A stretch of DNA of 9,390 nt from Thermoanaerobacterium sp. (lineage in GTDB: Bacteria > Bacillota > Thermoanaerobacteria > Thermoanaerobacterales > Thermoanaerobacteraceae). Under the pieces are notes generated by a model. That model worked only from the letters and a program-made list of their open reading frames with translations. It was not told where the DNA came from and did no database searches. Below are positions 6,020 to 9,390 of this stretch, piece after piece. Every line of letters begins with the position of its first letter. The stretch's first letter is position 1. The translations under genes and the position numbers were made by a program. The stretch spans positions 1 through 9,390 of the forward strand of contig JASBVU010000050.1 in assembly GCA_029960905.1 (NCBI GenBank), written 5' to 3'.

Positions 6020-7291
6020 ATGAATATAAGATTGAAGGAAGCTATAAATGATAGAGTTAAAGAAATGGATATTTTCTCTGGTAATGAGAAATTAAGGACA
6101 ATGTTTATAAATTGTTTTATGAATACTATAGAAACTACGGTAGAAATACTAGATGATGGTTCGGTATATATAATTACAGGTGATATACCTGCAATGTGGT
6201 TAAGAGACTCAACAGGTCAAGTAAAACATTATTTAAAGTTTGCAAATGAGTTTGATGAGATAAAAAGAATGATTATGGGTTTAATAAAAAGACAAATGAT
6301 GTATATAAATATTGATCCATATGCAAATGCCTTTAATAAAGAACCTAATAATAAAGGTCATGTAACCGATTTAACTAAAAGAAATCCATGGATTTGGGAA
6401 AGAAAGTATGAAATTGATTCTTTATGTTATCCAATTCAATTAGCTTATTTATTCTGGAAAGAAACGGGTATTACACAACATTTTGATACTGATTTTAAAA
6501 AAGCGGTAAAAACAATACTTTCAATATGGAAATTTGAACAAAAACATGAAACTTCAGATTACAGATTTAAAAGATTACTCAGTTCTGAAACAGATACACT
6601 TCAAAATAATGGAAAGGGACTTCCGGTAAATTATACTGGTATGACATGGTCAGGATTCAGACCAAGCGATGACAGATGCATATATGGATATTTAATACCA
6701 TCTAACATGTTTGCGGTTGTTGTATTAAAATACGTTGAAGAAATAGCTTTACAAATTTATAATGACATAGATCTGCAAAATGAAGCGAAAATTTTGGGTC
6801 AACAAATAGATGATGGAATAAAAAAATACGGTATTATTGAACATCATAAATATGGCAAAATTTATGCATATGAGGTTGATGGATTTGGAAATTATATTGT
6901 TATGGATGATGCAAACGTTCCAAGTTTACTTTCCATACCATATATAGGGTATTCGAATAGTGACGATCCATTATATATTAATACGAGAAAATTTATATTA
7001 AGTGAGGATAATCCATATTATTTTAAAGGGCAATATGCAAAAGGTGTTGGCAGTCCTCATACAAAGAAAGGTTATATTTGGCCGATGTCTTTGATAATTC
7101 AAGCTTTAACGTCCAATGATGTTAAAGAAATTATGGATATAATAAATGTTTTGTTAAATACAGATGCTGGCACGAATTATATACATGAAAGTTTTGATGG
7201 GGATAATCCTCAAAATTATACAAGACACTGGTTTGCATGGGCAAATTCCTTATTTGCTGAATTGATTTTAAAAATCATGGGGGTGTACTGA
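6020..7291 (+). CDS. GH125 exo-alpha-1,6-mannosidase
   Basis: A 423-residue protein of glycoside hydrolase family 125, metal-independent inverting exo-alpha-1,6-mannosidases. The length matches the Clostridium perfringens and Streptococcus pneumoniae members. Hallmarks include GDIPAMWLRDS near residue 55, MTWSGFRPSDDRCIYGY with Asp217/Asp218 in the place of the catalytic acid, and IHESFDG with Glu390 at the expected place of the catalytic base (positions compared from memory of the family). ATG 6020 is preferred: AAGGAG (6007-6012) is 7 nt upstream, whereas ATG 6014 is only 1 nt away. There is no signal peptide, so it should act in the cytoplasm on imported alpha-1,6-mannooligosaccharides and release mannose. 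It is the first gene after a consensus promoter, and its stop is 1 nt before the permease start. This pairing with a transporter supports intracellular action. Confidence 0.93.
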   Translation: MNIRLKEAINDRVKEMDIFSGNEKLRTMFINCFMNTIETTVEILDDGSVYIITGDIPAMWLRDSTGQVKHYLKFANEFDEIKRMIMGLIKRQMMYINIDPYANAFNKEPNNKGHVTDLTKRNPWIWERKYEIDSLCYPIQLAYLFWKETGITQHFDTDFKKAVKTILSIWKFEQKHETSDYRFKRLLSSETDTLQNNGKGLPVNYTGMTWSGFRPSDDRCIYGYLIPSNMFAVVVLKYVEEIALQIYNDIDLQNEAKILGQQIDDGIKKYGIIEHHKYGKIYAYEVDGFGNYIVMDDANVPSLLSIPYIGYSNSDDPLYINTRKFILSEDNPYYFKGQYAKGVGSPHTKKGYIWPMSLIIQALTSNDVKEIMDIINVLLNTDAGTNYIHESFDGDNPQNYTRHWFAWANSLFAELILKIMGVY

Positions 7292-7292
7292 A

Positions 7293-8204
7293 TTGGACTT
7301 TGCACGTGGTATTAAAAAAAGAGAACGTATATCCAGCTTTCAAAGGCATCAGCAGAATATGGCATACGTATTTATATTTTTACCTATGATTTTATTTTTG
7401 ATATTTGTTGTTATACCTTCATTAATGTCTTTATATCTTAGTTTTACAGATTACAATGTTATTCAAACACCAAAATTGATTGGAATTAAAAATTATATTA
7501 CATTATTAAAAGATCAATTTTTTTGGATTAGCCTTAAGAATACGTTTTATTATACTGCGTTATATGTGCCACTTGGTATTATTACTGCTCTTTTCTCGGC
7601 ATTGTTGCTAAATAGGAAAAAAATTGGAATCGGAATTTTCAGAGTTAGTTTTTATTTACCTGTGTTAAGTTCTGCAGTGGCTACTGCAACAATATGGATT
7701 TGGCTTTTAAATCCACAATATGGAATAATAAACACAGTACTAGGTTGGTTTGGAATTAACGGACCTGCATGGCTTGCAGATACAAGATGGGCTATGATTT
7801 CTATAGTAGTTATGAGTGTATGGGCAAGCTTTGGTTCAAATATGATGATATTTCTTGCGGGTTTACAAGGTATTCCGGATTATTTGTATGAATCAGCAAA
7901 ACTTGATGGTGCTAATAGATGGCAATTATTTTGGTATATAACGCTTCCATCACTCCGCTCAACAACATTTTTTGTTACCACTATGCTTTTTATAAATGCG
8001 TTTCAAATGTTTGATCAGGCATTTGTTATGACACAGGGTGGGCCTGGTAATACAACTTTGACGTTGGTCTATTATATTTACAATAATGGTTTTGGTTCAT
8101 TGAGAATGGGATATGCATCAGCACTTTCATTTGTTTTATTTTTAATAATACTTACAGTATCGCTTATAAATATGAGATTTAACAGTGAAAATGTCCAATT
8201 TTAA
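7293..8204 (+). CDS. Sugar ABC transporter permease, MalF/UgpA type
   Basis: A 303-residue inner-membrane permease with about six hydrophobic segments, the first at residues about 24-50 after a basic cytoplasmic N-terminus. The EAA loop that contacts the ATPase is clear at about 196-216: YESAKLDGANRWQLFWYITL, with the conserved Gly. The MTQGGPGNTT segment before the last helices is typical of this CUT1 family. TTG 7293 is chosen as the start because a G-rich ribosome-binding site (GGGGGTG, 7279-7285) is 7 nt upstream and no better codon lies near. It starts 1 nt after the GH125 stop, suggesting translational coupling. It should pair with the next gene and with the binding protein at 900-2211, whose gene lies about 5 kb away. 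Substrate is inferred from context to be mannan oligosaccharides. Confidence 0.93.
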   Translation: MDFARGIKKRERISSFQRHQQNMAYVFIFLPMILFLIFVVIPSLMSLYLSFTDYNVIQTPKLIGIKNYITLLKDQFFWISLKNTFYYTALYVPLGIITALFSALLLNRKKIGIGIFRVSFYLPVLSSAVATATIWIWLLNPQYGIINTVLGWFGINGPAWLADTRWAMISIVVMSVWASFGSNMMIFLAGLQGIPDYLYESAKLDGANRWQLFWYITLPSLRSTTFFVTTMLFINAFQMFDQAFVMTQGGPGNTTLTLVYYIYNNGFGSLRMGYASALSFVLFLIILTVSLINMRFNSENVQF

Positions 8205-8222
8205 TTTAAAGAGGGGATGAAT

Positions 8223-9107
8223 TTGAATAAATTAATTAAGAATTGGAGAACAATTATTTTAGATGGTTTTTGGTATGTAGTAGTTATAATTATAAGCATT
8301 ATTATGGTAATGCCTTTTTATTGGACTATTATTACATCTTTAAGACCAAACAGTGAAATGTTTGCGCAACCTATACGATGGATACCATCGCATATCACAC
8401 TAATACATTATATAGAGGCATTCAGCACTGTTCCTTTTGGAAGATATTTCTTCAACTCAGCTGTTTTAGCAATTGGAGGAGTATTAACTAATCTATTTTT
8501 TGGTTCTTTAGGTGGGTATGCTTTTGCTAGACTTAATTTTAAAGGAAAAAGGGTATTGTTTATAGCTTTGCTTTCATCTATGATGATACCAGGTATTGTA
8601 ACAATGGTTCCTTCGTTTTTAGTACTTAAAAATTTTCCGTTGGTAGGCGGCAATAATATTTTTGGACATGGAGGCAATGGATTTATTAATACTTATTGGG
8701 CCATATTGCTTCCAGGTGCTGCAGGCGCTTTTGCAGTATTTTTTATGAAACAGTTTTTTCTAACCCTGCCAGAAGAATTAGCTGATGCAGCAAGAATAGA
8801 TGGCTGTTCAGAGTTTAGGATTTTTTGGAACATATATCTTCCACTGACTAAACCAGCTCTTGCAACATTAGGTGTTATGACATTTCAAGCAGGATGGAAT
8901 AGTTTTATGTGGCCGTTAATAGTATTAAATTCTCAGGATATGATGACTGTTCAAGTAGGGCTTGCGTCATTTACGTACAATCATAGTGCAAATTATGGAC
9001 CGTTAATGGCTGGCACTGTAATTGCAACTCTTCCTATGCTGCTTATATTCATATATGCCCAGAAGTACTTTGTTCAGGGAATTGCCTTTACAGGAACAAA
9101 AAATTAG
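8223..9107 (+). CDS. Sugar ABC transporter permease, MalG/UgpE type
   Basis: The second membrane subunit, 294 residues, with about six hydrophobic segments. The EAA loop is at about 184-204: EELADAARIDGCSEFRIFWN followed by IYLPLTKPAL. The N-terminal MPFYWTIITSLRPNSEMF segment is typical of MalG-like CUT1 permeases. Two starts are possible. ATG 8217 directly abuts the ribosome-binding site AGAGGGG (8210-8216), so TTG 8223, 6 nt away, may be the real one; the difference is only two residues. It lies 18 nt after permease 1 and is plainly in the same operon. No ATPase gene follows in the window, as is common in Firmicutes that share one MsmX-type ATPase among several CUT1 transporters. The next gene begins 18 nt downstream. 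Confidence 0.93.
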   Translation: MNKLIKNWRTIILDGFWYVVVIIISIIMVMPFYWTIITSLRPNSEMFAQPIRWIPSHITLIHYIEAFSTVPFGRYFFNSAVLAIGGVLTNLFFGSLGGYAFARLNFKGKRVLFIALLSSMMIPGIVTMVPSFLVLKNFPLVGGNNIFGHGGNGFINTYWAILLPGAAGAFAVFFMKQFFLTLPEELADAARIDGCSEFRIFWNIYLPLTKPALATLGVMTFQAGWNSFMWPLIVLNSQDMMTVQVGLASFTYNHSANYGPLMAGTVIATLPMLLIFIYAQKYFVQGIAFTGTKN

Positions 9108-9125
9108 CCTGAAAGTGGGGGTAAT

Positions 9126-9390
9126 GTGAAAAGACTTATATCATTAGGATTATTGATTTTTTTAATTATACAATTGACAGGGTGTAGAGCAAATAGCAGC
9201 AATACTGATAACAATAAGGAGGGATTAGGAATGATAAGCAACACTGATAAGGTAAATGTGATCTACGACAATATTAAAAATTATTATTATGATACTAAAG
9301 CAAACCTATATTATGAAACAGATATGGGGAGAAAAGGGCTGGATCAGAATAAATATTCATTTGTATGGCCTGTAGCTGTGGTCATGCAGG
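9126..9390 (+). CDS. GH76-like lipoprotein, 5' part (runs off the window)
   Basis: 88 codons are visible. GTG 9126 follows GGGGG (9117-9121) by 4 nt; ATG 9124 is not usable because it meets TGA at once. Residues 1-20 are a lipoprotein signal peptide with lipobox LTGC (Cys20, codon 9183-9185), followed by a short Asn/Ser-rich linker. From about residue 40 the sequence YDNIKNYYYDTKANLYYET, then YSFVWPVAVVMQ, resembles the N-terminal helices of GH76 catalytic domains; compare FNNVFWDSTNKYFYANSD and FWWEAQLWD in the enzyme at 3505-5436. The catalytic Asp-Asp pair would lie beyond the window. It is probably a membrane-anchored alpha-1,6-mannanase, the last gene seen of the GH125-permease operon. 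A strong in-frame ribosome-binding site inside it (9216-9223, ATG 9231) could give a shorter cytoplasmic form. Confidence 0.78.
   Translation, partial: MKRLISLGLLIFLIIQLTGCRANSSNTDNNKEGLGMISNTDKVNVIYDNIKNYYYDTKANLYYETDMGRKGLDQNKYSFVWPVAVVMQ
9216..9233 (+). promoter_or_regulatory. Strong internal ribosome-binding site and in-frame ATG after the lipobox
   Basis: AAGGAGGG at 9216-9223, preceded by T at 9215, contains TAAGGAGG, a full 8-base match to the usual anti-Shine-Dalgarno sequence. ATG 9231 follows with a 7-nt gap and is in the frame of the lipoprotein (codon 36). This site is stronger than the one used for the GTG start at 9126. Initiation here would give an enzyme without the signal peptide and lipid anchor. 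Confidence 0.5.

Noticed and set aside
6361..6374. Possible catabolite response element TGTAACCGATTTAA
   Set aside because: It matches the cre consensus with one mismatch, but it is inside the GH125 coding region about 340 nt from the start, and one such match is expected by chance in AT-rich DNA of this length.

Overview
The window is low-GC DNA with strong Shine-Dalgarno sites, frequent GTG/TTG starts and lipoprotein-type secretion signals. This points to a Firmicute, probably an anaerobic Clostridia or Thermoanaerobacterium-like bacterium (inference from style and gene content only). All full genes lie on the + strand. They form a carbohydrate-use locus aimed at alpha-1,6-linked mannan: three GH76 endo-alpha-1,6-mannanase genes (two cut by the window edges), one GH125 exo-alpha-1,6-mannosidase, a binding-protein-dependent sugar ABC transporter (binding protein plus two permeases, no ATPase gene in view), and a GntR/LacI-type regulator.

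Layout. 1-855: 3' part of a GH76 gene. 900-2211: the solute-binding lipoprotein, whose signal peptide and mature domain lie in different frames. 2204-2261: two stem-loops. 2272-2299: a sigma-A-type promoter. 2342-3484: the regulator, followed closely by 3505-5436, a secreted GH76 enzyme with two C-terminal CBM6/CBM35-like modules. 5437-6019: a gap with no intact gene. It holds a stem-loop, the 5' end of a group II intron (about 5494-5691), the last ~49 codons of a lumazine synthase gene (ribH, 5709-5858), a near-perfect 61-nt palindrome (5851-5911) and a consensus promoter (5954-5983). 6020-9107: GH125, permease 1 and permease 2, tightly spaced. From 9126: a third GH76-like lipoprotein that runs off the end.

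How the genes fit together (inference from families and context). The secreted and lipid-anchored GH76 enzymes would cut the alpha-1,6-mannan backbone outside the cell. The CBM pair would hold one enzyme on the polymer. The binding protein and permeases would import oligosaccharides, powered by a shared MsmX-type ATPase encoded elsewhere. The GH125 enzyme has no signal peptide and would release mannose inside the cell. The regulator would sense a sugar and control one or both promoters.

The least ordinary parts are the frameshift in the binding-protein gene, the intron/ribH junction in the middle of the locus, and a very strong internal ribosome-binding site just after the lipobox of the last gene.
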